A DNA stretch of 64,000 nucleotides from the NCBI RefSeq assembly GCF_017874035.1, contig NZ_JAGGKV010000012.1, forward strand, positions 170,316-234,315, written 5' to 3'. Below the pieces are notes generated by a model. It did no database searches. It was not told the DNA's origin and saw only the letters and a list, made by a program, of their open reading frames with translations. A program made the translations under genes and the position numbers. Source of the stretch: Paenibacillus aceris (GTDB taxonomy: Bacteria; Bacillota; Bacilli; Paenibacillales; NBRC-103111). This document shows, piece by piece, positions 51,803 to 61,111 of this stretch; within the stretch, counting starts at the first letter, position 1, and every line of letters begins with the position of its first letter.

Positions 51803-53617
51803 ATGCGTTGGATGGAAAGCTTAAGGAAGAAGCTAGAGGCCCTATTTCCGAGAATTCGTACGATGCTGCTATTAAGTTATTTTGTCATCATTCTTTTCTG
51901 CATTACATTGATTGGTACTGCTTCGTTCTATATCTCCTACAACTCCATGGCGGAGCGTGTGGAAACCGCCAGCTCCCAAATCGTCCGGCAGATCGAGTTT
52001 AACATGGATAATGATTTTCATAATAAAAGAAATCTGCTCCTCGCTCCGTACTACAATCAGGAATACATTGACAACATTAATGCTTATCCGGCGATGGACA
52101 GCCAAAATAAATTTCTGTTTCGTCAGAAGCTTGGCGATTTGTTTCTGAAGAGCTTTAACATTACACCGATTCCGGATTTCATCCGTTTTCAGATCTACTA
52201 CAGCAACGGGGAGCTGCTCAATTCCTCGGACAATACCTCATCTGGCAGCGCGAATCAGGTGCTGAACGCCGAATGGTTCAAGCAAACCATCGCCAAAGAC
52301 GGGATCGTGAATTTCTTCAGTTCCCCTCCGGTTAACGGACAGGAAGAGAGTAAAACAGCTTACTCGACCTCGATACTTATTCGTGACTTTTCAAACCCGA
52401 TAGGGTTCATTGTGGTGCGTGCCGATTATACTGACGGTCTGTTTAAAGGGATCGGTCAACGTGCGGACCTAACGAAGAACAGTCGTTTTCTTATATTAAA
52501 TGACATTAATAATCCGATATTCGACTCGGCGGACGGCCGTGAGGCGGACATCGATGTGCAAGCCCTATCCCAGATTAAAGGGGACAGCGGCAAGTTTTGG
52601 ACGGGCAGCAGCGATCAGACGATGCTTGTTTCGTATACTCGCTCAACGTATTCCAATTGGAAAACCGTCCTCATCATGCCCAAAAAAGAAATATTCAGTT
52701 CGCTTGATCGAATCAAAACAACAGCAATCTGGACCGCTCTGGCCGCTTTTTTGGTGACGGCGATCCTCTCACTGCTTTTCGGAAGAAGTATTACGAATCC
52801 AATCCTCAATCTCTATAAAACTGTTAACCACATTAAACGAGGGGATTTCTCCGTCAGGGTGGATATAAAGCGAAAAGATGAGATTGGCCGAATCGCCATG
52901 AATTTCAACGCCATGCAGGATGAGCTGCAGAAGCAGATTGAAACGAAGTATGTGTATCAAATTAAGCTGCAGCAGATGGAACTGGCTATGCTTTACTCGC
53001 AAATTAATCCTCATTTCCTGTACAACACACTCGATAGCATTAAAGCCATGGCCGACTACCACGATGTGGAGGAAATTGGTCAAATGGCACAGTCTTTAGC
53101 CGATATGTTTCGCTATAACACGAAAAATACCGATGAAACCGTCACGCTGCAGGAGGAGCTCGTGCAAATCGATGCATATATCAACATCCAGAGCATTCGT
53201 TTTGAGGGGAAAATCGACTATCAATTAGAAATCGAAGATGACCTGTACAATTTTCCTATGTTAAAAATGACCCTTCAGCCTTTAGTAGAAAATGCGGTTT
53301 TCCACGGTATCGAACGCAAAAGAGGCAAAGGCATGATCCATCTGAAGGCTTGGAAGGAAGGGGACTCGGTGTATATTCAAGTCAGAGACGATGGTGTCGG
53401 CATTTCGGAGAAGAGGTTGGAGCAAATCCTTGCGTCACTCAGACAACCTCTCTATCAGGAGGAGTATAAGTTGTCTGCAGCAAGCGGGGGCATTGGCGTC
53501 CAGAACGTATACGCGAGATATACGATTCGTTATGGGGAACAGTTTCATTTCAGCATTGAAAGTAAAAAAGGGGTAGGCACTAGAGTAATCTTAAAACTGG
53601 CATCCCACCTAAACTAA
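51803..53617 (+). CDS. YesM-type sensor histidine kinase
   Basis: 604 residues. TM1 near 20-45, an extracellular dCache-like sensor (about 50-310), TM2 near 315-335 and HAMP (SITNPILNLYKTVNHIKRGD) lead to the His_kinase domain with H404 in SQINPHFLYNTLDSIKAM and an HATPase (LVENAVFHGI, DDGVGI). This LytS/YesM type senses extracellular sugar, probably through contact with a solute-binding protein. It phosphorylates the AraC-type response regulator encoded at 56895. The two flank the transporter genes. Confidence 0.93.
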   Translation: MRWMESLRKKLEALFPRIRTMLLLSYFVIILFCITLIGTASFYISYNSMAERVETASSQIVRQIEFNMDNDFHNKRNLLLAPYYNQEYIDNINAYPAMDSQNKFLFRQKLGDLFLKSFNITPIPDFIRFQIYYSNGELLNSSDNTSSGSANQVLNAEWFKQTIAKDGIVNFFSSPPVNGQEESKTAYSTSILIRDFSNPIGFIVVRADYTDGLFKGIGQRADLTKNSRFLILNDINNPIFDSADGREADIDVQALSQIKGDSGKFWTGSSDQTMLVSYTRSTYSNWKTVLIMPKKEIFSSLDRIKTTAIWTALAAFLVTAILSLLFGRSITNPILNLYKTVNHIKRGDFSVRVDIKRKDEIGRIAMNFNAMQDELQKQIETKYVYQIKLQQMELAMLYSQINPHFLYNTLDSIKAMADYHDVEEIGQMAQSLADMFRYNTKNTDETVTLQEELVQIDAYINIQSIRFEGKIDYQLEIEDDLYNFPMLKMTLQPLVENAVFHGIERKRGKGMIHLKAWKEGDSVYIQVRDDGVGISEKRLEQILASLRQPLYQEEYKLSAASGGIGVQNVYARYTIRYGEQFHFSIESKKGVGTRVILKLASHLN

Positions 53618-53728
53618 AAAAGGATGTAGGAATATTCAACATTGAAAGTCGTTATCGTGCATGGGGTTGAAGTAAGCGGTTGCAATATAATCAAATAGGA
53701 AAGCAATATTGAAGGAGGGGTACAGAAA

Positions 53729-55090
53729 ATGAGGAAAATGAAAACGGTAACACTGTCTGCATCCATTGCGGCAGTTATGGCATTAACGGCTTGCGGAAGC
53801 GCAGGCACAAATACAGGAAGCAGCATACCGGCAGCTGCGACACCTGCTGCATCAACAGCCGCAGCAACACCGGCTCCAGCGAAAAAGGACCCTGTTACGC
53901 TAACTTTTGCTATTGCCAATACGGTTGACGCTACACCTTTTAATAAAATATTCAAAGAGTTTGAAGCAAAAACGGGCAATAAAGTCGAATTGCAGGCGCT
54001 GCCAGGCGGAGACTTCGATAACATGATGAAAACGCGTTTCTCCACAGGCGATTTCCCGGATCTATTCCTCATGCAGCCCGGTCCTAAGCAGTATGTGAAG
54101 CTTAGAGCATCCGAAACGCTTCGCGAATGGTCGAGCGATCAGGCGGTATGGGATCGCATTATTCCGACGATGAAAGATTTTCAAGCGGATGCGAACAAGA
54201 AAATTTATGGTGTCCCTTTCGGTGCAACCGGCATGATGGGCATTTATTATAACAAGGACGTATTTGCCAAGGCGGGCGTACAGCCTCCGAAAAACTATGC
54301 GGACATGATCGAAGGTGCGAAGAAAATCAAAGCAGCAGGCGTTACACCTTTTTATGAGGGAGTAAAAGATGGCTGGCCGCCGCAAGTGTTCTACTTTACG
54401 GGTTGGGTATCGAATGTGGACCCGGCTATCGGGGATGCGGGTGTTCAAAATTTAGAGAAGAATGCGCTCAAGCTGGCTGATATTCCGGCGCTCAAAGACC
54501 TTTTCGCGAAACAAAAGGAATTGAAAGAGCTTGGACTGATACAGTCCAACCCGCTGGCAGGCACATTTGATGAATTGCAAAATTTGATGGGCGAAGGCAA
54601 AGTAGGCATGGCATTCATGCTAGACGGTATCATTCCGCAATTGGAGAAGAAATTCGGGAAAGAGTTCGTGACGAGTAAAATTGGCTTCTTCCCATTCCCT
54701 TCCGCTGCAGATGCAGGAACAGCTATGATCACGCCGCCGAACCAATTGATGATTCCGAACAAAGCAAAACATGCGGATGTGGCTGCCGAGTTGGTTAAAT
54801 TCATGATCACGCCGGAGATGGTGGATCTGTATTATCAAACAAGCCCGGGCATCCCGATTTTCCAAGGCGCTAAGAGCAGCTTGTATCCTGTGCAGCAAAC
54901 GGTGAAAGATTTGATTGATGCAAATAAAGCGAAAATCAACGTGCAAAATCGTCTGACACCAACCTTCGCTGATTTCCAGAAAACACTGCAAACGTTCTTC
55001 ATCGATGGGGATGTCGACAAAGCGCTGAAGGAATTCTCTGCGAACTATGAGAAAGACGGAAAAGCCAAACTGCTGGATGGTTTCAAATAA
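53729..55090 (+). CDS. Sugar ABC transporter solute-binding lipoprotein
   Basis: 453 residues with a lipoprotein signal (VMALTAC, Cys near 21). A Thr/Ala/Pro-rich linker is followed by the family 1 solute-binding fold: VTLTFAIANTVDATPFNKIF, FEAKTGNKVELQALPGGDFD, YGVPFGATGMMGIYYNKDVF. GGAGGGG precedes the ATG. It captures an oligosaccharide outside the membrane and hands it to the two permeases that follow. No ATPase gene is present, so a shared MsmX-like ATPase is expected. Confidence 0.92.
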   Translation: MRKMKTVTLSASIAAVMALTACGSAGTNTGSSIPAAATPAASTAAATPAPAKKDPVTLTFAIANTVDATPFNKIFKEFEAKTGNKVELQALPGGDFDNMMKTRFSTGDFPDLFLMQPGPKQYVKLRASETLREWSSDQAVWDRIIPTMKDFQADANKKIYGVPFGATGMMGIYYNKDVFAKAGVQPPKNYADMIEGAKKIKAAGVTPFYEGVKDGWPPQVFYFTGWVSNVDPAIGDAGVQNLEKNALKLADIPALKDLFAKQKELKELGLIQSNPLAGTFDELQNLMGEGKVGMAFMLDGIIPQLEKKFGKEFVTSKIGFFPFPSAADAGTAMITPPNQLMIPNKAKHADVAAELVKFMITPEMVDLYYQTSPGIPIFQGAKSSLYPVQQTVKDLIDANKAKINVQNRLTPTFADFQKTLQTFFIDGDVDKALKEFSANYEKDGKAKLLDGFK

Positions 55091-55167
55091 GCTGATTTAG
55101 ATCCAAGTCTGTCCGGTCGGAACCTGCTTCCGGCCGGAACATCTTAAGATGAAGGAGGGGAGACGAG

Positions 55168-56037
55168 ATGGGAAAGATGAAATACCCGCTTTATTTTTCA
55201 TTCCCGGCCCTCGCCGTTTTTCTATTGTTTTTCATTACCCCAACGATCATTGGGTTTTACTATAGCTTTACGGACTGGAACATTAACGCGGATCAGATTC
55301 GTTTTAATGGGTTGGATAACTATATCGAGCTTTTCAAAGAGCCTCGGTTGAAAACGGCTTTGATTAACACATTGATCTTTGCGGCAGTCGTGACCTTGAT
55401 GCAAAATTTTCTGGGATTAGGATTGGCCTTAATCTTGAATGAAGCACTTAAACTGCGAAATCTGCTGCGCATGATCTTCTTTTTACCCTATGTGATTGCG
55501 CCGATTGTTATAGGCTATATTTTCCGGGCGATCTATCATCCCGAGCATGGAATTATCAACACCTTGTTGGAAAAAGCAGGGCTTCAATTCATGGTGCATG
55601 ATTGGTTGAATGATCCTAAGTATGCCTTGTTCTCGATTATTGTGACCGACCTTTGGCGTGTAGCAGGGTTCTCAATGGTTGTGTATTTGGCCGGCTTGCA
55701 ATTTATTCCGAAGGATCTGATTGAAAGCTCATCCATGGATGGGGCGCAATACTGGCAGCGCTTCCGTTCAATTATATTCCCGCTGTTAGCTCCGGCCTTA
55801 ACCGTCAATGTACTCCTTTCGATGATTGGTTCCATGAAGGTATTCGAGATGGTAATGGTGCTGACAGAAGGAGGACCGGGTTATACCACAGAAGTATTTT
55901 ACACGTATATTCGCGGTATGTTCAGTACAGGCCTATTCGGTTATGCGACCGCAGTTAACGTTGTTTTGTTCGTCCTTGTCACTATTGTCGGCGTTCCCGT
56001 GCTGATGGCGATGAAGAAGAGGGAGGTCGAGATGTGA
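55168..56037 (+). CDS. Sugar ABC transporter permease (MalF/LplB-like)
   Basis: 289 residues with six membrane segments. The EAA-loop equivalent is IESSSMDGAQYWQRFRSIIF. LMQNFLGLGLALILNEAL and GGPGYTTEVFYTY are typical of the carbohydrate uptake 1 family. GGAGGGG precedes the ATG. It overlaps the second permease by ATGA. Confidence 0.92.
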   Translation: MGKMKYPLYFSFPALAVFLLFFITPTIIGFYYSFTDWNINADQIRFNGLDNYIELFKEPRLKTALINTLIFAAVVTLMQNFLGLGLALILNEALKLRNLLRMIFFLPYVIAPIVIGYIFRAIYHPEHGIINTLLEKAGLQFMVHDWLNDPKYALFSIIVTDLWRVAGFSMVVYLAGLQFIPKDLIESSSMDGAQYWQRFRSIIFPLLAPALTVNVLLSMIGSMKVFEMVMVLTEGGPGYTTEVFYTYIRGMFSTGLFGYATAVNVVLFVLVTIVGVPVLMAMKKREVEM

Positions 56038-56855
56038 TGAGAAAAAAATGGAGATTATGGATTCTGGAGATTATCGCCATTTGCTTGGCATGCCTGATTC
56101 TGATTCCCTTTCTGATGATTTTGATCAACTCGTTTAAAGGAATTCGAGAATCGGCGCTATTCGGCTTATCCCTTCCTTCGGAATGGCAGTTTTCGAATTA
56201 TAAGGAAGTATTTCAGCAGGCGAACATTTTGCGAGGCTTCAAAAATAGTATTCTGATTTCAGGTTTAGTTGTCATCTGTGTAAATTTATTTGCCTCTATG
56301 GCGGCTTTTATCATTCAGCGAAGAGACGACCGGTTTCTGCAAGGGGCTTACTACATGTTCATTATGGGTCTAATTGTTCCAGTGTCTATCGTGCCTACGA
56401 TTAAGCTGCTTGGCGATCTTCATATTAAAGGTACGTATTTCAGTCTGATTATGTATTATACGGCGGTACTGCTGCCTTTTGCCGTGTTTTTGCTCGTGGG
56501 CTTCATGAAGTCGATCCCGAGGGAGTTGGATGAAGCGGCTTTGCTCGAAGGCTGCGGCTATTTCCGGTTATACTGGCAAATCATTTTACCGCTGCTGCTT
56601 ACGGTACTTGTGACGGTATCCATTGTCGTCATGGTATCGGTTTGGAACGATTTCTTTGGACCGTTTTATCTCATGACAGACAGTACGAAGTGGACGATTG
56701 TGCTGCAAATTTTCAATTTCGTAACGATGTACAGCACGAATTGGGGCGTTGTGTTTGCCTTCATGGTGCTTGTCATCTCACCAATTCTGATTATTTACTT
56801 ACTGCTGCAAAGATATATTATTGACGGGCTGACGGCAGGCTCTATGAAAGGCTGA
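56034..56855 (+). CDS. Sugar ABC transporter permease (MalG/YtcP-like)
   Basis: 273 residues with six membrane segments. The EAA loop is LDEAALLEGCGYFRLYWQII. It starts at the ATG overlapping the stop of the first permease, so the two are made in equal amount. It pairs with that permease and the lipoprotein to import a glycan fragment. Confidence 0.92.
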   Translation: MMRKKWRLWILEIIAICLACLILIPFLMILINSFKGIRESALFGLSLPSEWQFSNYKEVFQQANILRGFKNSILISGLVVICVNLFASMAAFIIQRRDDRFLQGAYYMFIMGLIVPVSIVPTIKLLGDLHIKGTYFSLIMYYTAVLLPFAVFLLVGFMKSIPRELDEAALLEGCGYFRLYWQIILPLLLTVLVTVSIVVMVSVWNDFFGPFYLMTDSTKWTIVLQIFNFVTMYSTNWGVVFAFMVLVISPILIIYLLLQRYIIDGLTAGSMKG

Positions 56856-56894
56856 ATATATACGAAATCGAAAGCTTTTAGGAGGGACAGGAAA

Positions 56895-58463
56895 ATGCGA
56901 AGAGTCATCATTGTTGACGATGAAAAATGGATACGCAGAGGATTGATTCAGTCCATTTCCTGGAACGAATGGGGCTTGGAGCTTACAGGCGAAGCGAGTG
57001 ACGGGGGAGAAGGCTATGAAATGGCTTTGGATAAAAAGCCGGATCTGCTTTTCCTCGATATGCGCATGCCGGGCCTTGACGGCAAACAGCTACTTGGCAT
57101 GCTAAGCCAAGAGCTGCCGGACTTGCTGACGATTGTGATCAGCGGGTATTCGGATTTCGAATATACGAAAGAGGCGATTCGCCATAAAGCGTTCGACTAC
57201 CTGTTAAAGCCGGTCAAAAAGGAAGAGCTTGCTGCCGTAGTGGAAAAGGCGCTCCAGGAGCTGGACCGACGCGAGGCGGAGAAACGCAAAGCGTCCCGTG
57301 TCCAAGGAGAGGATTGGCTGCGGCAGCTTCTGCTGCATGCCGAGGAAGGGGAGGAAGCCTTCGTTCCGTCCAATTGGCAAGCCGGTGAGTATACCTTGCT
57401 GCTGGGACGCTCGGACACCTTCCATGAACAGTTTGATTTTGCTCGTCTGCTGCCGGCTATTCACGAACAATTAAACCGGATGAAGCCCTTCCTTTTCGGG
57501 GGACGCTGGGAATATGAGGTTACGATTCTGCAGGAAAGCAGCAAGGAAATCATAATTGCTCTCTGTGGGGCCCGGCTAGAGCTCAAAGATTTTAGTCGGC
57601 TGCATGCGAGCGTGCAAACAGCTTTGAAGCAGGCGGGGAGTGTGAGCTTCAGCTTTGGCATGAGCACTGGGAAGTTAGAAGCTGCCAAGCTGGGAGAGGC
57701 GTATAGCGAAGCGAGAAAGGCTTTATCGGGTAAACCGCTGGCAGCGGTGAACACCTTGCTTTTTGCAGAGAAGAATGCCGGACATTTGTCTGGAAACTAC
57801 CCGCAGGACAAAGAGAACGCGTTCTTATGGGTGCTCCAATCCGGCAATAAGCAGGCGGTGGAACAAGAGTTTGAGCGATTGTTTGCGGCATTCGTAAGTG
57901 ACTCTACGACGGTTGGGCATTTGCAATGGTGCGCGGATTTGCTCCTTCATGCGGTGGAAAAACAGCTGCAGGCGAAGGATGTCAGGTTAGAGGAAATATG
58001 CGGCAAAAGTACGCTCGCTTATTCAGAATTGATTCACCAGCGCAATGACGCGGATGCCATGAAAAAGATTTTCAAAGATGACCTGCTTCCTGCTGTGCTC
58101 TGTTTCTACAGTCATTCCGGGGAAAAACAGGGGGAAAAGGTCGTCGGCGAGCTGAAGAAGTGGATGGAGAGCAATTACGACCAGTCTCTTTCCTTGCATC
58201 AAATTGCAAGCAGCTATTATTTGAATCCTGATTATTTAAGTCGGATTTTCAAGAAGATGACGGGGAAGAACTTCGTCGACTATTTAACTGATATTCGGAT
58301 GCATAAAGCCAAAGAGCTGATGAATAAATCGAAGTACAAAAATTATGAGGTCGCGCAAAAGGTTGGCTATGAGGATTACCGGTATTTCAGCCAGATTTTC
58401 AAAAGAAAAGTCGGCATGACTATCGGTGAATACCGCAAGGACATCGGTCAGGCGGACCAATAA
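56895..58463 (+). CDS. YesN-type response regulator with AraC DNA-binding domain
   Basis: 522 residues. The receiver domain (1-125) has the acidic pocket VDDEKW, phospho-acceptor D55 in LLFLDMRMPGLDG and Lys in YLLKPVKKEEL. A middle region is variable. The C-terminal 100 residues are an AraC double HTH (LHQIASSYYLNPDYLSRIFK and VAQKVGYEDYRYFSQIFKRK). GGAGGG precedes the ATG. It is the partner of the YesM-type kinase and probably activates the transporter and hydrolase genes. Confidence 0.94.
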   Translation: MRRVIIVDDEKWIRRGLIQSISWNEWGLELTGEASDGGEGYEMALDKKPDLLFLDMRMPGLDGKQLLGMLSQELPDLLTIVISGYSDFEYTKEAIRHKAFDYLLKPVKKEELAAVVEKALQELDRREAEKRKASRVQGEDWLRQLLLHAEEGEEAFVPSNWQAGEYTLLLGRSDTFHEQFDFARLLPAIHEQLNRMKPFLFGGRWEYEVTILQESSKEIIIALCGARLELKDFSRLHASVQTALKQAGSVSFSFGMSTGKLEAAKLGEAYSEARKALSGKPLAAVNTLLFAEKNAGHLSGNYPQDKENAFLWVLQSGNKQAVEQEFERLFAAFVSDSTTVGHLQWCADLLLHAVEKQLQAKDVRLEEICGKSTLAYSELIHQRNDADAMKKIFKDDLLPAVLCFYSHSGEKQGEKVVGELKKWMESNYDQSLSLHQIASSYYLNPDYLSRIFKKMTGKNFVDYLTDIRMHKAKELMNKSKYKNYEVAQKVGYEDYRYFSQIFKRKVGMTIGEYRKDIGQADQ

Positions 58464-58477
58464 GGAGAGAAGAAAGT

Positions 58478-60202
58478 ATGACGAAACGTCTAATTCCCGA
58501 TACGCTTATGCTCGAAGAACGTGCCGCACACGCCATCAATGCCATGATCGGCATGGCGGATCGCGACCATAACTATATCCCGTTTTTTGCTGCTGATTTG
58601 ATGCACAAACCTGCTTTTATGACGCACGGCGATTGGGACTACGGTTCCTCTCACGGACGTATGATCGACGGATTAATTCTTGCCCGCCATATGTCGGGAG
58701 AAGAATTCGGCAAAGAAGTTGAGGAGCGCTACCGTGCGAATCTGCTGTCCTTTTTTAAAGAAGACGGGATGAGCTACAGACAGATCAATCCAACCCGCAA
58801 TTGGGAGCCGAATGCGAACCTGATTGATCAGCGGGCGGTTATTTTATCTTTGACGACTTGGTACATGGAATCGAAGGACCCGAAGGTTAAAGAAGCGGCT
58901 GACCGCCATGTGGCGGCACTCAAGCGTATCGCGGTCAAAGAGCGCGATGTCTGGTACTACCCGGCTTCGGAGTACAAAGAAACGGGCTGGCCGTCGAGCA
59001 ACGCGATTCAACTGCGCTTAGCGCCGGACCCGGCAGCGTTCTGCGGCCGTTTAGTCATGCCTCTGTTGAAATATCATGAGCTGACGGGCAATCAGGATGC
59101 CTTTGAGCTGTGCCAATTCTTTACCGCGTTAATTATGGAACGCAGCGGCGTGTTCAATCAAGACGGCAGCTTCAACGACTCGCTTGCTTATCGGAGCGGC
59201 CATTTCCATACGCGGATTGGTACGCTTGACGCTATTGCGAGGTTCGGGGTATTCACAGGCGATGCGGCGATGATTGCTTGGGTTAAGAAATGTTACGATT
59301 GGGCGCTGACCAAATGCACGAACTTCGGCTGGACGCCGGGAGATCTGCACGAGCAAGCTTATGAGCATGAAACATGCTCCTTGGTAGATTTAATTGCCAC
59401 GGGCATTACCCTGGCTCAGAGCGGTTATGTGGAATATTGGGGAACCGTGGAACGGTTTTTGCGCAACCATCTGGCGGAATCGCAGCTGCTGGATCTGGAC
59501 TGGGTGGAGGAAGCGGAAGATAAGTCAGCTGACATTCCTGCGAACAAAAGCTTCTATAAAGTAGCGGAGCGCACGCGGGGATCTTTTGCCGGATACTCGG
59601 CGCCTAACGATTTCGTTTGTGATGTGAACGAGGGGCGCGGCCATACGAACGACTTGCAGATTTGCTGCTTAGGCTCAGGCACACGCGGGCTCTTCATGGG
59701 CTGGAGTAACACGATTACGGAGAAAAAAGGCACGATCAGCGTCAATTTCCTTTTGAACCGCGGCTCCAAATGGCTTGATGTCAGCTCCTACCTGCCCCAT
59801 GAAGGAAAGGTTGTACTCGATATTCACACGGATATTTCCCGTCTGCAGATTCGTATTCCGGAGTGGGCCGGTTTTACGAAAATCAAATATGTTCGTGAAC
59901 GTGGCGGTGAAGTGATGGAGGGCAAAGGGAACGAAGCAAGCAGCTGGGTAAATAAGCACTTCCTCTTGCTTGGCTCCGCAGTCGCAGGTGAGAAAATTAC
60001 GGTGACCTTCCCGCTAAGCTTCCGCAAAACGTTGGAGAATGCGGTAGGTCAAACCTTTGAAACGGAATGGCGCGGTGATGATGTCGTAAATATAACGCCG
60101 AAAGGCACGAAGAAGCCATTGTACAGCGGGCGTCAGGTTTTTGAAGAGGCGCCTATGCGAGATGGGGATTATCGCCGGTTGGATCGGGAGTTTGTTTGGT
60201 AA
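58478..60202 (+). CDS. GH127-like glycoside hydrolase (predicted beta-L-arabinofuranosidase)
   Basis: 574 residues with an (alpha/alpha)6-barrel look and a C-terminal beta domain. The key GH127 zinc/nucleophile set is visible: E298 and C300 in YEHETCSLVDL, and the Cys pair C396-C397 in DLQICCLGSGTRGLF. In Bifidobacterium HypBA1 the matching Glu and three Cys bind zinc, and one Cys is the nucleophile. There is no signal peptide. AAGGAG precedes the ATG. Substrate specificity in this family and its relatives (GH142, GH146) varies, so arabinofuranoside is likely but not certain. It follows the response regulator by 14 bases. Confidence 0.8.
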   Translation: MTKRLIPDTLMLEERAAHAINAMIGMADRDHNYIPFFAADLMHKPAFMTHGDWDYGSSHGRMIDGLILARHMSGEEFGKEVEERYRANLLSFFKEDGMSYRQINPTRNWEPNANLIDQRAVILSLTTWYMESKDPKVKEAADRHVAALKRIAVKERDVWYYPASEYKETGWPSSNAIQLRLAPDPAAFCGRLVMPLLKYHELTGNQDAFELCQFFTALIMERSGVFNQDGSFNDSLAYRSGHFHTRIGTLDAIARFGVFTGDAAMIAWVKKCYDWALTKCTNFGWTPGDLHEQAYEHETCSLVDLIATGITLAQSGYVEYWGTVERFLRNHLAESQLLDLDWVEEAEDKSADIPANKSFYKVAERTRGSFAGYSAPNDFVCDVNEGRGHTNDLQICCLGSGTRGLFMGWSNTITEKKGTISVNFLLNRGSKWLDVSSYLPHEGKVVLDIHTDISRLQIRIPEWAGFTKIKYVRERGGEVMEGKGNEASSWVNKHFLLLGSAVAGEKITVTFPLSFRKTLENAVGQTFETEWRGDDVVNITPKGTKKPLYSGRQVFEEAPMRDGDYRRLDREFVW

Positions 60203-60213
60203 GTAGGGCGGGT

Positions 60214-60351
60214 GCAGGTGCAGGTGCAGGTGCAGGTGCAGGTGCAGGCGCAGGTGCAAGAGCAGGAGCAGGAGCAAGAGCAGGAGCAGGAGCAAGTGCA
60301 AGTGCAAGTGCAGGAGCAGGGGCAAGAGCAAGAGCAAGTGCAAGTGCAGGT
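60214..60351 (+). repeat. Hexanucleotide microsatellite, 23 units of GCARRN
   Basis: Twenty-three consecutive 6-base units (five GCAGGT, then mixed GCAAGA, GCAGGA, GCAAGT, GCAGGG, GCAGGC) cover 138 bases. They start 12 bases after the hydrolase stop. The left end is the purest, the right end the most varied. The three forward frames read Gln-Val/Glu, Ala-Gly/Arg/Ser and Arg-Cys. The Gln frame is continuous with the racemase-like gene. Confidence 0.95.
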
Positions 60352-60397
60352 CAAATCAGCTTCCCAGGTGGGAGCGCTAAGGAGGAATTTGAAGTCT

Positions 60398-61078
60398 ATG
60401 CAGACTGTCGTTGCGATTTATACAGGCCAGGGACTGGCTGATCCGTTGAAAAAGGTATTCCAAGAGCTGCTGCCGGATATTCGACTCGTGAATATTATCG
60501 ATGACAGCCTCATCGGCGATGTCGTGCGTGCCGGGCACATTCCGGAAGTTGTGACTCGTCATTTGGTTCAGTATTATCGGCATGCGGAAGAGATTGGCGC
60601 TGATGTGATTCTCAACACGTGCTCCTCCGTTGGTGATGTTGCGGATGAAGCGGGGGGGACATTCGGGACACCGATCGTCCGAATCGATGAATGGATGGCT
60701 GCCAAAGCGGTCGCCAGCTATGCTCGGATTGGCGTTTTGGCAACACTGCCTTCAACCCTGGAACCAACGTTGAGATTAATTGGCCGTAAGGCGGACGAAG
60801 CCGGAAGACAGGTACAGCTGGTGAACGGACTTGCTGAAGGCGCCTTTGATGCTTTGATCAGCGGCAAGCCGGAAGAACATGACCGCCTATTATTAGAAAC
60901 CGCGATGCGGGTAGCAAAAGAGGCGGATGTGCTGGTTTTGGCGCAAGGCTCTATGGTGCGTATGGAGAAAGCGCTGGAGGAGGCGACGGGCAAGCCTGTC
61001 CTTTCCTCCCCCAGATCCGGCGTAGAGCACGTGAAGGCTATTCTTGAAGCAGCTAAGGAAGACAAGTCAGGTTCCTAA
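60398..61078 (+). CDS. Asp/Glu/hydantoin racemase superfamily protein with one visible catalytic Cys
   Basis: 226 residues from ATG 60398, which follows AAGGAGG. A longer start at GTG 60212 would add about 60 residues of Gln-Val/Gln-Glu repeat. The fold pattern fits the two-domain Asp/Glu racemase superfamily: VVAIYTGQGLADPL, C75 in ILNTCSSVGDVAD, GVLATLPSTLEPTLRL. The second catalytic position reads AQGSM (182-186), without Cys. The enzyme may isomerise or decarboxylate an acid sugar rather than racemise by two bases. It is placed before the RuBisCO-like and DUF1537 genes and probably belongs to their pathway. Confidence 0.78.
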   Translation: MQTVVAIYTGQGLADPLKKVFQELLPDIRLVNIIDDSLIGDVVRAGHIPEVVTRHLVQYYRHAEEIGADVILNTCSSVGDVADEAGGTFGTPIVRIDEWMAAKAVASYARIGVLATLPSTLEPTLRLIGRKADEAGRQVQLVNGLAEGAFDALISGKPEEHDRLLLETAMRVAKEADVLVLAQGSMVRMEKALEEATGKPVLSSPRSGVEHVKAILEAAKEDKSGS

Positions 61079-61111
61079 TGCGGCTTGGATTAGAGAAGGG
61101 GGAGAAGCAGG

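Noticed and set aside
60014..60441. His-Leu, Cys-Thr and Ala-Gly repeat ORFs over the microsatellite
   Set aside because: These are simple readings of the hexamer tract in other frames and carry no independent evidence of coding.
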